From contig NW_019211456.1 in assembly GCF_002443255.2 (NCBI RefSeq), positions 14,902,229-14,966,228 of the forward strand: a stretch of 64,000 bases of DNA, given 5' to 3'. Made by a program: the position numbers and the translations under genes. Of the stretch, positions 47,176 to 60,100 are shown piece by piece (the first letter of the stretch is position 1; every line of letters begins with the position of its first letter). Below the pieces are notes generated by a model. That model did no database searches, was not told the DNA's origin, and was given only the letters and a program-made list of their open reading frames with translations. The stretch is from Varroa destructor. Lineage: Eukaryota > Arthropoda > Arachnida > Mesostigmata > Varroidae.

Positions 47176-48168
47176 TTATTCGGAGAGTTCTATTCTTGAG
47201 GAGATCGAGAAGCTCGATGAACTTTCACAATACACAATCGGCTTAGATAATTGTTCAACTCGTTTCATATTGGCCTTGATTTGTTCGACTTTTCGATTAA
47301 TTAGTTCATTTCTTTCTTTTTGCTTACTGCTCTTCTTAGAACGATCCTTTGCTTTTCCGCATTTCCTACATAGAAATATTTGATGAGTATTTGAATTTTT
47401 ACTAGCTACTACGGATGTCTTACTCTTTGGATCAGGTTTAGTTGCTCCAGGTTCCGAAGAAGCACATTTAGGCCCAGGATCTTTAGCCGCACCAGCCCTG
47501 GCAGGAGGAGTTGTCGATGGGACATCTTTTGTAAGCGAAATATCTGTTACAGGACCCTTCGGTTCGAGTTGTTGTACCGGAGCCACTTTTGCAGCTAGAT
47601 TTTTCACTGTAGCACACTTCACTGATAGATCAGGCGGTATTGGAGCGTCATTTAGAACTTTGTTGGGCGCGGGTGCATCCTTTAATGGAATATCCTTTAC
47701 GTACGTGCTTTCCGCCGCGACCTTAGCTGGCCCTTTGGTTTCTACTTTAACTTCTGTCTCATTTTTCGACTCAGTGTGGAATGAAGTCTGAGTAGCAATC
47801 GAGCCAGGCGTTTGAAGCTCTCCAGGGTTCAGTGGTGATTTTCTGGGGCTTACTCCTGGAAAACCTTTGCCAGTATACCCCTTCGGACTATTAGAGTCAG
47901 TTCCACCGGTACCGCCTCTTGCCGACTTTAGTTGGTGCCGCTTTTGCCTTGGCTGCTTTATTGCGCCTTTAGGCAGTCGTTCTCGGGAGCATCTTGGAGC
48001 CCTATCGTCTTTCAAGCGAGACTTCGTTCGAACCTTAAGACGACCCGGGGCGGAATTACCATAGGCAATAAAATTGGACCCACTAACGATGAGCGGCTTC
48101 ATAGCTGACTCCTCAGTACTTTGGTCTTCTCGAGCAATCCTGGCATTCTTAAGTTCAGCACGAATCAC
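47176..48168 (-). CDS. Unknown basic protein, exon 2 with stop codon
   Basis: A 331-codon open frame (with stop) starts at acceptor ACTTTTTAG with VIRAELKNARIARED. This length without a stop is very unlikely by chance in DNA this AT-rich. Confidence 0.72.
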   Translation of the reverse strand: MIRAELKNARIAREDQSTEESAMKPLIVSGSNFIAYGNSAPGRLKVRTKSRLKDDRAPRCSRERLPKGAIKQPRQKRHQLKSARGGTGGTDSNSPKGYTGKGFPGVSPRKSPLNPGELQTPGSIATQTSFHTESKNETEVKVETKGPAKVAAESTYVKDIPLKDAPAPNKVLNDAPIPPDLSVKCATVKNLAAKVAPVQQLEPKGPVTDISLTKDVPSTTPPARAGAAKDPGPKCASSEPGATKPDPKSKTSVVASKNSNTHQIFLCRKCGKAKDRSKKSSKQKERNELINRKVEQIKANMKRVEQLSKPIVYCESSSSFSISSRIELSE

Positions 48169-48924
48169 CTAAAAAGTTATAAATAACCATGATTCATATG
48201 GGAAAAACAGCTCATAAAGCCGTTTCTATTTGGCAAAGGGTTGATCAGCTCGGAACCGCAGTGCATTTTTTTTGTTAAAAAAAATTGAATAAGTTAAGTC
48301 GCCGCTTGCCAAGTCTTAACCCTATCCCTATAATGCTCGAGATATAAAGAAATACAGTAAATTTTTCAAAGGTAGCCAAAATTACAAATATTGTCCCAAA
48401 ATGAGTTCACCTGACCACTTCTGCAAATTAATCGAAGACTGAATTGAAGCCAATTAAACTTACATTTATTTTAATGAATGCGATGGCATTGTACTGCCTA
48501 CGTTAGTTGCCATCTATCATAACAGAACGTATGTTCTATCCATCTATATATATGCACTTGTGTGCACAAACAATTAGAGTACCTCATAAGAATTCGAGAA
48601 ATCTGGCTTTTATCTTGCTGTGTTTACCTTTTCGGCCTCACTGTCCCTTGTGGGATATAGGTCAGTGCTAAGCATCGAATTGCTATCTTTCAATGGTTCC
48701 TTTGAAGCCTCCGGTTTCGCGTCGGATTTGTCCTTGTCTTTCTGTCTGGACTGGGTCGATGAGGTGAGCGATACGATGCTCGAGTCATCATTGTTTGGTT
48801 GTGGATTCGTGGTTCCTGCTGCTTTGGCAGCATTTTCGGAAGGCTTTGTACTACAACCGGACCCTATTAGGCGTCTACCGCGTCCACATCTAGAACGTTT
48901 CTCGCGATTTTGACTTGACATCAT
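47176..48924 (-). CDS. Basic low-complexity protein, function unknown
   Basis: I do not recognise this 429-residue protein. Two exons (48924-48628 and 48168-47176) join in phase 0 across a 459-base intron with donor AAG|GTAAAC and acceptor TTTTTAG. The start is the first of two tandem ATG codons. Residues 1-25 are Arg-rich (KRSRCGRGRR), the next 75 Ser/Asp/Lys-rich. The middle is rich in Lys, Pro, Ala and Thr, with loose repeats of the form DxPxP and KDxP. Near the end are a lone CRKC motif (about residues 366-369), a Lys-rich segment, and a probable amphipathic helix (RKVEQIKANMKRVEQL). The end is Ser-rich. The composition suggests a disordered, possibly nucleic-acid-binding protein, which is inference only. 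Confidence 0.7.
48628..48924 (-). CDS. Unknown basic protein, exon 1
   Basis: It encodes 99 codons from MMSSQNREKRSRCGRGRR to RDSEAEK, ending at donor AAG|GTAAAC. The polar, charged composition continues in exon 2. Confidence 0.68.
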
Positions 48925-49774
48925 CTACTAACAATTTTGCCGATTTGGCCGTTATTCCACCTCGTTATTCACGATTTTCTAATGATAGATATAAGACAGG
49001 GATTTCGAGTTAACATTTTTACGAAATCACGTGTTGCCAGTCAATCACCCGTGTTCTTGATATATTTTTAGGTTAGTGCAAACGGAGAAGACTGGCTGGC
49101 ACCGGACCTATAGTCGGCGTAAGGTTACGCGTTCAATAACATGCCTATCTTTTACGTAAGTTGGTTTCATTGTTGAGAACCTAGACAGACTGGATTGGAC
49201 CTACGCGGTCTTCGATGCAGAATTTTGCGAAGAATTATTCTGTTAAAGAGCTAAGTGGGGTAGCTTACAAATGAAGTCCCGTAAAATATAATTCTATACA
49301 TCTCTTGTACACATTTGCATACATCAGAGATTTACAACGAAAATCAATATGGTGGAAAATTTTGACGCATACTAGTATTTTTAGCTCCAATCTAGGACAT
49401 CCAGGATGGGAAACACTGTCTGTGCTGTGATAATCGAGCTAAGCAATTCCGGAACACCATCTGATTGCCGAGGTTAAAATTCATCTGCTCCACGTATGTG
49501 CCACAGTCTTGCTTAGAGCAATATTTCTTACTAACCAACGAATAAGGTTATCTCATGAATCTTGGCTTTGGAAACTAACTTGTATTAGATATCATGAAGA
49601 AATATTGGCCAGATGCATTGAACTAAATAAGTAAAATTGTTCAAAGCTACAACAATTGTAATTGTGACTGTTGCAAACGATTATAATTGTCTGTTCCCAT
49701 CGATTAAGATCATGTAGTCATTTTCGCAAGTCTTGTTTGTATTTTAATATATATTAATAATAATATTTTAATAT

Positions 49775-49808
49775 CCAAATCAAAGTAAGTATAATTACTT
49801 TGATTTGG
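49775..49808. repeat. Perfect hairpin with 14-bp arms
   Basis: CCAAATCAAAGTAA at 49775-49788 pairs exactly with 49795-49808 across a 6-base loop. Confidence 0.85.
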
Positions 49809-51369
49809 GAGCGGAAAAGACTGGAGAGTAAAAATAGCACAGAAATCAGTAAAAAGGGAGCAGAATGTGATTGATTAACAGGGTATCAACTGAGTGAACT
49901 GCTGCATTTTCCTTCAGAACCACTTGCACAATACCTGAGTCGAAGCCAGCTTGATAATAAAAACGCATATTCGCTCTATGTATGTAGTTGTCGACTGACA
50001 AAATTGTTTTATTTTTATTTTTTTTTTATCGTCGATCTGTTTGGTGTATTTGTTTTTATCTTTTTCATTCTTCATATCAAGACGTTCACCTAGTTTTTTT
50101 TTTCTTAAATTTCTTCGTACAGTTATTGACAGTCTGTATTTCCTTTTCATTATCATAAGTGTCTTCATTACCATCATATTCTCATAATTACTCGTCTTCG
50201 TATTATTATTAATAATTATAATATTTTATATCATTGTCGTTATATATATATGTATATATAACTATCTAGACAAAGTTGTCGTTTTTATTATCAATGTCGG
50301 TATGTCTGTCCGCCCAACTCTGTCTGTTGTATATACTTGTGGAAAGCTTATTATTTGATTCGGGATCCTTGTATTCATCTATGTATGTACGACGCGTATG
50401 TGATAGCATTACAATAATTATAATAATTACTGATACTATTTGAATTACTACCCCATTGCTCTTTTCTTTGCCCCGTTTCTACATATATTTATTTCTTCTT
50501 TATTTATAGCTGGTATCTGCTATTATGAGTTGCGATTTTCTCACTTACTTGCGGCCGGCTGATTTATATGTGTATATGTCATGACCGACCTCTTGCCCTC
50601 AGCTGTACTATATAGCTTATAGATTAACTAAGCCCTTGTTTAGACTGCACATTTTCTAGGCAAGAGAGAAAAAATATTAAACCAAATCTCACGAGATTAG
50701 GATTTGCCTCTTGCACTGCCATCGTTGGCGTCCGTCGTCTTGACATTTCTGCCACCACAAATCACATTAATCTTAGAACACCACATCATGTGTCCGCCTG
50801 AATCTGAACTGAGACGTAGACACAGCTTCTTCTATACTTCCCAGGTATTTCCACCTTGCCCTTAACCGTTGTCGGTTAATCTGCATTTTTACGAAAAGGG
50901 TCTGCTCACATTTGTGTAATTGTACTCCGAAAACAGTATCCTACGGTTGTTATAGGACCGCCTCCATGTTTACTTCAGCACCTCACGGGATTCCCATAGC
51001 TAACAACGCTTGCCCGCTGTGTTCACTTTTCCAAGGTTCACAAGTTTACAAATCGGTTAGATTTGGGGCCCGGCCTGGTGGTGAGCACAAGTGGATAGGG
51101 TCGTTAAGTGTAACAAATAAAATAAGAGACCTTGCTTCAAAGAAACACGATCAGTATTTAAATTCGTCTGCTTAGCGTAACCCATCGCTTTTAGTTTCAA
51201 TAGCGCAAACTTCTAAAATTGTATGATTTACCATATGCTTCACAATGGCGTGTATTCCTCGGTGTCGTATTTTAACCTTTTTATGGCAAGTGAAGTTAGC
51301 TGCTAAATTTTCTGACAGCAAAACACTGTAGACACTTTAGCACTAATTAGGGCAGTATCAGTAGGAATC

Positions 51370-51412
51370 TTTTTTTTTTTAATTTTTTTGTTTTTTTTTG
51401 TTTTTTTTTTTA
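51370..51412. repeat. Poly-T block
   Basis: Four long T runs are interrupted by AA or G. It could be the tail of an old retroposed copy on the minus strand, but no body is recognisable next to it. Confidence 0.7.
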
Positions 51413-52516
51413 GGACAGCGCTTTGTATGGAGAAAGCTTAAAATGGGAAATTTCATCTGTCCACAGACCTTACAGCAATTTATTTAAAAGCACTGTCGAA
51501 CGCTTCTTACACATCTCAAGCCAAAATCCAAAGAAGGAATTACATTTCAATAGCTGAAACGCCATTTGCATGAAGATTCAAGTTTTCTCTTTATGACACA
51601 CGTAAAAGGTATATCATCCTACTTAAATTCACGTACAGCTATTGTTAAGCGGACTGATTCATAGATCTTATTTTATAATAGTTGTCTTCAGCTGTCGCAG
51701 GTCCAGCTGAGAGTTTTTATATTAATATTGGGCCTAGTCACATGCACATCCGAATGATTTGTTCAACTCAATAGAAATGCATCTCAACTTGAATTTTTGC
51801 TATTCGTCGACGAGTCTTTCGTTATTGTGTTAAAATCAATCAAATTTCGATACCTTGGGATCACGTGGCGTTTGATTGTTGTAATAACAACTACCTAATT
51901 CGGGCATATACGGCAAAAAGCTCGAGGTGTCTACGTTGAAGTTTACCGAAATAAGAAAGTAATTTACGAGAAGCATTCGTGAGTCCTTCTTCCACCAGGA
52001 TGCGCTGTTTTGGTTTTTGCGGTATCGTCAGAATACCATCTATTCATGAAGTCACACGAGAAATTAATATTGACCGTGTGTCTTTGTTTAATCAATTCTG
52101 TATATCTTAAAAGTATTCGCGTTTCATCTCGTCAGCAATACTATTTCATCAATTATCAGTCAAGCGTGCTTTTTATAGACAGAGCAGCAGTATGTATATA
52201 AAAGTTATTATAACCAGTCATACCATCTTCTTCAATAATACAACCGATGTATGTATCATTGCTTCATCAGCACCGACAAAGACGACTTTGTTATTACCAA
52301 CGCACGCTATAATAACCGAGCTAAATTTTCTATCGATTTTTCCCGAAAATATTCGTCCGTACTTGTCGTTCATGGGGTCATCGGGCAGCCCCAGATTATC
52401 TCATCTGTAAGCTATAATTTTACTACAATCAGAATAGCAATGATTCATGTAGATGCACTATCTAACTTCATACGAAACGATCTATCACACTAGAAGACCA
52501 CGTCGAATAGAGCAGG

Positions 52517-52537
52517 GGGGGGGCGGGGGGTCGGGTA
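52517..52537. repeat. G-rich run (possible G-quadruplex)
   Basis: Runs of nine, six and three G separated by C or TC, with another GGG a few bases on, match the pattern of a G-quadruplex-forming sequence. Confidence 0.6.
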
Positions 52538-53388
52538 AAAGGGTTTTAAGAATGAAGACAGAACGCTCTCCCAATGTTTAACTGTTGTATGCTCCAGTTA
52601 GTCTGAGTAAGTTTTTTTATAGGTGCGCGCAAAAACAGGGTGAGATTGACCATACATTCACAGAACAACCACAAGCGTCAAAGCATACTGAGTTATTTAT
52701 AAGGAAATCATCAACGTTGTTGCCAGCTGTATGCTTCAAGGGTTCTATTAAGTCATTTTTCGTGTCTTCACTCGAGTTATTAAATATTTCTCTACGTTAG
52801 TTCATATTCCATATCAGATTTATAATGATTTGTGCATATGCATTGGCGAACTATATAAGCTGACAGTCATAGTAGTCTTAGACTCAGTCTGTCATCACTC
52901 CCTTGATCGCTCTCTCTCTCTTCCCTAAATTCTGCTGGTCTAGCTCATTCGGTTTTCGTTTCACGACTTGCTTTTTACTTTTCACAATCTGACTTCGCTG
53001 AGCGCCAAGTGCTGATTGATTTACCATTCTGTGACTGGCTTCATGGCAGATAAAAGATCCGATTTTCCATTTTGTTTCATATTTATCCGATAACGAACTT
53101 CATCGCTGAATAGAGCTATCGGCATCAACGAGGCATCTGATTTCGCTCTCTTGTGATATTTCATTATCTGCAAACGATCTCGCTTTGCTCGTTCAGTTAC
53201 AAAACTATAAGTCGTGACCTAGTTGTTAATGACCGAGGCCAATCCGTGTCGCGAACGTCTCGCTTGACTATCCCCGTATGTGCTTCACACCAAAACGTCA
53301 AGCTAGTACAAAAACAAAGGACCTCACGTTCAAGACCTCCCCCCAGCCTCTAACCCCCAATATGGACGCTATTATAATACACATAGTC

Positions 53389-53391
<3 letters not shown>

Positions 53392-53424
<33 letters not shown>
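53392..53424. repeat. (TA)n microsatellite
   Basis: About 16 TA units. A (TG)n run follows near 53597. Confidence 0.9.
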
Positions 53425-53425
<1 letters not shown>

Positions 53426-54853
53426 TTGGCGACATCACATCCGGCTGTGTGCAGGCGTGTTTATCACCACTTCATTACTTGTCCTCCTCCCCTCGACTCT
53501 GCTACAGAGTTATTCTTTGAAAAACTTCGTTTCTACATTCAAGTTTGTATCTGCGAAAATATTTGGCTTACTGAAGCTATGTATATATGTGTTGTGTGTG
53601 TGTGTGTGTGTGTATATCAGTTCTATAGCAGATACATACCAGTTGTGTACATCCGAGTCTGATGAACAGTACAAAATAATCATAGAGCTGAACAATCTCA
53701 ATAGATTGCTTCCAACATGACTATGGATGTAGCATACTCCGACGTACTAACAACTTTTTCGGTCGCATATATTGGAACAGTCACACTCATATTGATTCTG
53801 TCCTGGACGGTCATTTCCGTTCCGGCTATTACGTGTTAAGCGTGTAGCAAGAATATTAGAAATAGACCGGTACCCACAATTGTATGCAGGCTATTTTTCT
53901 GCTACATTTCGGCTGTTCCATCTTTCGTCTCGGCCGTATCCGTTTGTTTCTATGCGGGTTTCTAAAGTTACGAAACGTGCAATTTTAACCCATCATCGGA
54001 ATCTGCTGTCACCTTAATCTGCAACGGCTGTTAACTTCAACTTTTAGCCAGAAGACGGGCTGGTAGCTCTGTTATAACTTCACCGTTTCCCATGCCGTTA
54101 GTATTTGAATAAACTGCTGTGTTCGTGCTATGGTACTTTTCTGTCTCTATGCATTCGTGTATATATGTACTCGCTGTCCGGTATCGACTTCGTGTTCGAT
54201 ACTACTTTTGCCGCCGGCTCTGGCTTTTCGTGGTAGAAAACTGAAATCGCCTCTCATTAATTTTTCCTTATGACATATATCCTTTGAATTTTGTGGCTTT
54301 TCATTTAGAGTTTATATTTCGAACCGTTCCATCCGCTCTATATGGTGAGAAGTAGCTGTGTTAAGTGGCTTGTCCATGCAAAACACCACGAGGACGGCTA
54401 CGATGGCCATCAGTCATCATCAAGTTCGGCAACTGATTTTCTTGCTGCCTTCAAAAGCATTCCGTCAGTAGTCCATTTCTATCGATGGTGAAGAACAGGG
54501 TCAGGGTGGGTACGTTATAGTTCCTTCTGTGATTTTTTTGCTCATGATCTTTTTGTCTTTGTTTACTTGTTCGTTTGCCTTTTCGATTCATCTGGCCTAG
54601 GCATGACTGGGCTATACCTGTAGTCGTTACTTAATGGTGGAAAACAGGGTCAAGGTGCTCCTGGCAATATGAACTTTTGCATGCTCTTCCATATATGTTA
54701 TATAACTATGTTACTGTAATTACTGTCATCGGAATCAAGCTTGTTATTATAATAGTAATAACAATTATTGTGTTATTATTGTATTTGTTCACCAGTAGAC
54801 GCGGAGGCAGTTGCGATTGTGAGTTATATACAAGCGCAGCCGAATTCCCAATG

Positions 54854-55448
54854 TCATTCGTCATTGGTATGGGCGAGTTGCCTACGTTGCAACGAATCTT
54901 CGACCGTCTGCAGGGTGACATCAAAATGACCGTTATGGCCGTTTCGGTCTTGGCAATGCTCATGACCATATACGAGCAGATCGGTCTGCGAACGCACTGT
55001 GAGGTTTGGTGTTGACAAGCTGCGCTTCAGACCGCCAAGCGCCTTCGTTGCAGCTACGCTAAGTGCTGATAGCGCGGCCAGGTCGGGATTGAGCGCGGCA
55101 ACCAGTTCGGCCAATTCCTGTTTGTGTCGCTGTTGAAGGGTCTCCTGCTCGCGACGTTGTCGGCTGAAAAGGTAAGCCAAGCGTTGAGCAGGACTCAGAG
55201 CGGGATTCTGCTCGGCTGACGGCAAGGCCTCGCAGTGGTCTACCAGCGAATAGAGTGAATGTTGTTGGCAGTTGACCGAGTTTTCGGTCGTGTACACCGA
55301 TGTCTTGTCGAGTGCCGAATCGATCAGCTGATTATCCTCGACACGTGATACCATAAATCGACTGATCTTACTCGGGCCGTCGAGGGAAGCAGAAGTCACC
55401 GTGGCCACCCCTCCAATCCCACCGACTACACTTATGACACTTTGTTGC

Positions 55449-55481
<33 letters not shown>

Positions 55482-57154
55482 CCATGGCACTGTGGCTGGC
55501 CTGTTCCAAGCGGTTCCGAAAGCAGCGAAATAGTCGAGAGGGCGGGTTCTACGTTTGTTAAACCCAGCTCCTCGGCGACCTTCGTTACTTGAAACCGCGA
55601 CACCTTTTTCGACTCCTCCTGGGCCGGGCTGAGCTCGGACACCGTCGCGGGCGTGTCAACAGAGACGCCCATGGCAGGAGCAGCCACGAGAGTCTCCTCG
55701 GATGCCTGTCGAAGGCCGTTGTCGGCCGGCGGCCCGGGCTCAATCGGCGCTGGAGGCAAGGGCATGCCAATACCCGCAGCAACGATACCGTTGCCATTAG
55801 CATTGTGGTTGTTGTTACTGCCAGCGTTGCCACCGGAACTAGCCAACTGATTGACCGCCTGATTGATTTGGCTGACTTGATTGAGCGGTAAAGCTAGCGG
55901 CGCTACAGGCTCGTTCGGCGGGCTGCTTGGTTGTGTCTGCGGATGGAAAATTGCCTGTAAGCCTTGCTGTAGTTCGATGCCGGTCGTTTTCTCTTTCGCT
56001 TTGCTACCTTGTCCGCTAGCCGTTGTACTCTGGTTGTCGAGAGCGGGAATGGCAGGCGTCACCGGATGTACTTTCTCGGGCGGTGCCGCCTGCAAAGAAT
56101 CTCTTCCCACTGGGGGTGGCACCCCACGAACGTCCGGCCCGTTTGGAGGCGTGTCCTGCAGCACGTGCTCCGCACTAAGATGTTCCTGACCCGGGGCAAT
56201 TGCTTCCTGAGGAAGTACAGCTTGTTGTTGCGGCTGCTGTTGCTGCTGGTTATTTGTTTCTGCTAGCTTTAGTTCGGCTAGCTTAAGCTGCAAGTGATTG
56301 CGTGCAGTGTCACTGAGAATTTGCGCCAGAGGCGCAGTTGGGGCAGCAGCGTGTTGTGCGGGCACGGCGGGCGTCGCCGCCAAACTGGCCAGCTCAGACG
56401 TGGGGATTGAACTGCGGTCGAGGGTGCAGCCCGATGGGTTAGGTGTTGCGTGGCTTTCGGATACGTCGCGCGTGCTGTCCGCTGTAACGGCGGCGGAATC
56501 CACCTTGGATCGATCGGGCGAAGCCAGTCGCGACGTTTGCTGAGAGCACTCGGGCAACGCGGATCGTTCACGTTGGCGACGCTGCGGTGAGGCGAGATTA
56601 CTGCCCTCGATGACCTCAGATTCGCTGGTCTCTGGTTCATCCGGTTCTAGTTCCTGCTCTTTTGTGACGGGAATCTTCGTCGGATTCTCTTTGAGCTGTA
56701 TAATGATATCATCTAGCTGCTGCGCAAACGAGTCCAAATGTTCGACCGCAAGATGTTTTTCGATAACGAGGTTGTTGGCAATATCGATCGACGAATCATA
56801 CTCGGTGAAATCGAATTTAAATGTTACAAGCTTGAGGTTAGGAGCGTCGAAAAGCACTTCGACAATGTTGCCTTCTAATGAGATTACTTTAAGGAAAGGT
56901 GTCCGATCTTCGACTTCGTCCGGTCCGCTGTTGGGGCTGCGTTTTCGTTTGGACTTTCGTCGAGGGCGGTCGTGTTCTGGCAGGTCAGAGTTCTCACTTG
57001 CCGAATCGATACATGAGTCGTCATGAAGCTGAAGGGATAAAAAGACATTCTGTTGACGGGCCATTGTCCCCATCTGCTGCTGCTGCGCATGCTGTGTGTT
57101 CAACACTGGAACTGGAACGCCACCGGGAAGTTCTGGCATCGCCATAAAAGCTTC
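54854..57154 (-). CDS. Wnk: WNK large last exon
   Basis: This 2301-base exon begins at acceptor TTCAATTCTAG (EAFMAMPELPGG). It holds the second CCT-like domain (about residues 70-145 of the exon), both RFxV motifs, poly-Gln at 55443-55482, SLSTPNL near the end, and a stop at 54854. Its long open frame in GC-richer DNA contrasts with the AT-rich flanks. Confidence 0.9.
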
Positions 57155-60100
57155 CTAGAATTGAAACATCGTTTAGAACATAGATCAAAAAACAACATAG
57201 ATCAAGCGTTACTAGATTGTAGATTATTTGTGAAAAAAAACTTTTTCCATTTTCATTATAAAGGTGGCGTGCATAAATAGGTAATGCATATATGCATTTG
57301 TATGTAACATTTGTGTAAAGCTCATGTGATCGACTGTGCGCAAAGTTAGATGTGATATAGTGAGTAACAGCAGATAAAAGGAGGTCTACCTATCATTTAC
57401 TAGGTTTTTGATCAACTGAAAAAGTACATGTATTTATGTGAGCCACGACGCGGTCGCTTTCGTGCTTGTGGTCACCAGCAGAAAGCGCTTAGAAAAATGC
57501 TTGTAAAAGTACACCAACAAGCAAGACGCTAGAAGGTATACTTAAACAAGATTATTAGCCCTCAACAGAGGTCATTTGAAGGCTTAGTGACTTATTTAAT
57601 GATCATAAATACACAGTGCAACTGGCTTGTACCGGTTGCTCAATATCGCAATACCACAATCTGGTAATTCTCCTCGCTCAGATGAAATCTTCCATCTTGA
57701 CGACAAAGAGACACCATTCTCAAATCAAATCCTTTTTTGCTCTATTTCTCGTCTTAAGCGATTGACTCAATGGGAAATAAGCACACCCACCTCCTCCAGC
57801 TGTTCCTGAGCTGTCAAATTACTGTTCTGATGTTGAATTTTACTTATATTCTGTGGTGTCATCACGCTTTGAGCCTGAATAACAACGGCCGTAGTGTCCT
57901 GAACGGGTGTAGGAGTCACGGGCAACTGTGGCAGGGGTTGTGGGACAGTATTCACACTGGACAACGGTGGAACAGTCATTAGCAGGGAGGCCGGCAATAA
58001 TGCCCCATTTGCATGGGCTGTGGGGTCTACAGTTAACTGCATTGACACCTCATTAATTGGGGCAGCTACTACCGGGGGGCAATCCTGGACAGGGCTTTGG
58101 TGCACGACAAGTGCAGCAATGCCCTGTGTGCATATCGTTTCTACAACCTTGTTTTCATCCACCTATATGAAGTAACATCAAGGGGAAAAACACAGTAAAA
58201 CAAACTAAAGGTTAACTCTATACGGGCGCGCCTATCAGATCTCATAGTGGTGATATTAGATCGTGAGTGTAGATTTGGCACAGGCTGGTTTTACGTTGTT
58301 TGATAGGTATTTTAAGCATCGTGTGCTATTAGTGTGCTTTTTAATTATAACTCAGCTTCTCCAAATGTATGCCAAAAGTCTAGAACGGTTTTGTGCAAAG
58401 AATAATGTTAACTACAATATTTTTATTGAAATTTGTAAGCGAATCTGGCTGCATACTTCAAATCGTATAAAATACTACAATCTAGGAGTGTTGAAGCTTG
58501 AACTTGTGTTGATACAACAAGACTTGAAATTTAACGTTCAGTTGAGGTACTTTAGACGGGTGTTGGTACGTAAATAAATGAAGGATAAGATAAACTCTTC
58601 CGGAGCTAGATGGGGCCTATTTGAGCTAGGTCTCTTCTTGTTTTATTCACCTTGCTTCAATATTTTATTGAACAACAACAAGTGAAGGGCAAGTTAGGTT
58701 ACAACTTGCCCTTCACATTGACCATAGTAGTACTCATATAATAAGGATAACGTTAGCATGTGGCGTAGTTTCCGTACCTCATAAAAAGAACTCTCTATGA
58801 GATACGGAAGCCGGATGTCCTGAAAAACAATGTATATATATATATATAGATCTGAATTCAGGAAATGTTATTTTTCCAATTTTTAGTATTATGACAAGAA
58901 AGAGCTTTTTTTCCTATAAATTTCACCTACAAACAAATGACAGCAGAATGTGAAGGACACAAAAAGATACGTTGCTGTTATTACGTCTATTGGCACGTCA
59001 TAATAAATCTATTCTATTTGCTATTACACATTTATGGGATAAGGAATGAAAGGTTCCTTCGACCAAATTATCATTAGACATTTAGATCAAAGACTAGAGT
59101 CAGCAACTGAGCGTGAGAATGACGGGAGGACAATTTTTTTTTCAAATCTATTGATTGCCTAACCCATCAAATTTGGTTTGCTAACGCTATCGGCTCTGAT
59201 CCATAAGCATAGGTAAATCCATTTTGACATGTTCAGAGACATCGCAGCCCATCCGGGGCTTTACTACTGCCTGGGCAACTGAATAAACTACCGATTTTCC
59301 TCTTGATCTTAACTCAATCAAACAGCCGTGTTATTGCTCGTGACAACATAAGGTTTATCCTACACATTCGTCAACCAGCTATTTTTTTTACTTCATCATC
59401 TTGACGCAGCCTTCTGCGCCCAGACACCGCGTAGTCAGCTGAAAGAGAAGCGTCTGCATTATCCGTTCGGTAGTTGCTGTAACTACAGATAAACCTCACA
59501 GTCAAAAATAGGTAATTGCCACGTTCTTTTTCAGTTTCCTGTAAGGACAGCAATGAAATTTCCATATGTATATATATACATACATATTTTAGGGAATTGC
59601 TTCTCGCAGCGGGCGTTTGTCATTTCGCCGATGTTAGCGCTGAAGAATCCAAAAAGGACTATCATGGCCAAGTTTGAAAACTTTATAGCCAAAAAAAAAT
59701 CGTTTAAGAAGTGCAAAGTTGAATTTGGATGTTTATTTTTAGAAATGCGCGTGTTGCGACGGTCACGAAGACTTCAGGCCCGTTCTATCCTTATGGGACA
59801 GACTGAGACCATACGCCCTTCCAAGACACAAAGTTGACGCTAAAACGCCAGTAAATTAAAAATAGATTTCACATAACTCAGCGCTCTGCAAATAAGGCAG
59901 GACTACAATCGAATCCGCTATAGGTGGCGTGTTTAAATGGAGCATCCACGAATCCCGGGGTAGTACCATCGTCGTATCATTGTCGGCCACCAATAAGTGT
60001 CGCTCCTAAGTTTCTCGGAGAAAGAAGTTCTAAAAATGGCTTGTGTGGTATATAGATATTTATTTGAAAGCCTGACTGAGGCGAATAGCAATTTCATTGA

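Larger units (their letters stand above)
48925..54853. other. Intergenic region upstream of the unknown gene and downstream of WNK
   Basis: No gene is supported over about 6 kb. It contains a 14-bp hairpin at 49775-49808, a poly-T block at 51370-51412, a G-rich run at 52517-52537, a (TA)n tract at 53392-53424, a (TG)n tract near 53597-53613, and two similar short segments near 54485 and 54632 (both with GGTG..AACAGGGTCA.GGTG). Confidence 0.5.

Noticed and set aside
54677..55015. 112-codon plus frame over the WNK C-terminus
   Set aside because: It is the antisense shadow of the WNK last exon plus adjacent AT-rich sequence.
58263..58577. 104-codon plus frame in a WNK intron
   Set aside because: It begins with GTG rather than ATG, has no known domain and lies antisense within an intron.
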